DNA from: Lachnospiraceae bacterium
GTDB lineage: Bacteria; Bacillota; Clostridia; Lachnospirales; Lachnospiraceae
Assembly (NCBI GenBank): GCA_910576335.1
Contig: CAJTIU010000004.1
Coordinates: 62,001-126,000 of the forward strand
Length of the DNA stretch: 64,000 nt
Reading direction: 5' to 3'
Part shown: in pieces, positions 63,480-64,000 of the stretch
Position numbering within the stretch: the first letter of the stretch is position 1
Layout: the number at the start of each line of letters is the position of its first letter
Translations under genes and position numbers: made by a program
The notes under the pieces: model-generated
Told to the model about the DNA's origin: nothing
Databases searched by the model: none
What the model saw: only the letters and a program-made list of their open reading frames with translations

Positions 63480-64000
63480 GTGGAAGAAACACGTATTTTA
63501 ATTGTTGATGACAACCTGGAAATCCGGGAAATTATACATGTATTACTTGGCGGCGAGGGATTTGAGATTGAGGAGGCCGGGGACGGGACGGAGGCGCTGG
63601 ATGCAATCCGGAAAAACTCCTTTGACCTGATTATTCTTGATATTATGATGCCTGGGTTAAACGGATATCAGACATGCCTGGAGATCCGCAAACTCAGTAA
63701 CGCGCCGATCCTGTTCCTGAGCGCCCGCACGAAGGAAAGTGACAAGACCCTGGGATTTTCCAGCGGCGGGGACGACTATCTGGAAAAACCGTTTTCCTAT
63801 AATGAGCTCATCAGCCGCAGCAAGGCATTGATCCGGCGGTATCAGGTGTATAAGGGAAAGGATACCCGTGAGGAAAACCCTGTCCCCGGGAAGTCTGAGC
63901 CTGTAAAATACCACTATCTGGAAATTGACGAGGCGAAAGAACAGGTACGCCGGGATGGTAAGACCCTTGAGCTTACGGATACCGAGTATGCTGTGCTGCT
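63480..64000 (+). CDS. OmpR-family response regulator (partial)
   Basis: Starts at GTG with GGAGGAAG upstream: VEETRILIVDDNLEIREII, phospho-Asp in DLIILDIMMPG, Lys in LEKPFSYNEL; the winged helix begins LEIDEAKEQVRRDGKTLELTDTEY and continues beyond the window. The in-frame ATG nearby is not available; the overlapping ATGGAGG is in another frame. Confidence 0.9.
   Translation, partial: MEETRILIVDDNLEIREIIHVLLGGEGFEIEEAGDGTEALDAIRKNSFDLIILDIMMPGLNGYQTCLEIRKLSNAPILFLSARTKESDKTLGFSSGGDDYLEKPFSYNELISRSKALIRRYQVYKGKDTREENPVPGKSEPVKYHYLEIDEAKEQVRRDGKTLELTDTEYAVL

Noticed and set aside
1-64000. CRISPR array, tRNA or rRNA genes
   Set aside because: Looked for regularly spaced direct repeats and tRNA-like cloverleafs at the ICE end; none found. 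The attachment site is in a protein gene instead.

Overview
The window looks like a low-to-mid G+C Firmicute of the Lachnospiraceae type. Chromosomal genes from about 44.8 kb rightwards (clostridial-type ppdK, tdh-kbl, one-chain glycyl-tRNA synthetase, M18 aminopeptidase, YfhO-like membrane protein) flank a Tn1549-type integrative conjugative element. This assignment rests on gene content and style; no rRNA or tRNA gene was seen to confirm it.

Positions 1428-44798 hold one complete element, here called ICE A (about 43.4 kb), with nearly all genes on the minus strand. Reading right to left from its right end: promoter and a 65-aa gene, a small unknown gene, parA-parB, a thioester/Cna-B pilin-like adhesin, a run of small accessory genes, a 2.8-k-residue methylase-helicase with tnpV nested inside it in another frame, an A+T-rich cargo gene, a TOPRIM primase-like gene, mobC-relaxase, PcfB, ArdC-like, VirD4, pilin, VirB6-like, PrgI, VirB4, sortase B and a lysozyme/CHAP hydrolase. 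Then come a plus-strand XRE regulator, a cargo module (VncRS-like two-component system, ABC exporter, KTR protein), a sigma-like regulator, PemK, a SHOCT-like peptide and a large serine recombinase.

The most striking structure is at the element ends. An 11-bp core (CAGGCGGCTAT on the minus strand) lies inside the 3' part of the recombinase gene (1428-1438) and also at the 3' end of ppdK (44788-44798). At the ppdK end the core is followed, in recombinase frame, by a 45-residue recombinase C-terminal tail with no body. This implies that attP lies inside the recombinase gene, that integration into ppdK swaps the enzyme's C-terminal tail, and that the tail now on the ICE A recombinase belongs to a second element, ICE B, lying in tandem at 1-1438 and continuing off the left edge. 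Both tails also supply ppdK, in its own frame, with a stop codon within a few codons of the core, so PPDK stays essentially full length.

Right of 44.8 kb is chromosome: ppdK, a membrane-anchored unknown protein, an oxidoreductase, M18 aminopeptidase, kbl and tdh (threonine to glycine), glyQS, a Uma2-family gene, a frameshifted DUF3788-like gene, a RibD-like reductase, an AAA/PD-(D/E)XK protein, a YfhO-like protein with an odd C-terminus, a GT2 glycosyltransferase and the start of an OmpR-type regulator. Perfect or near-perfect palindromes with GGGACGGGG arms recur at three chromosomal places and intrude into two coding regions.
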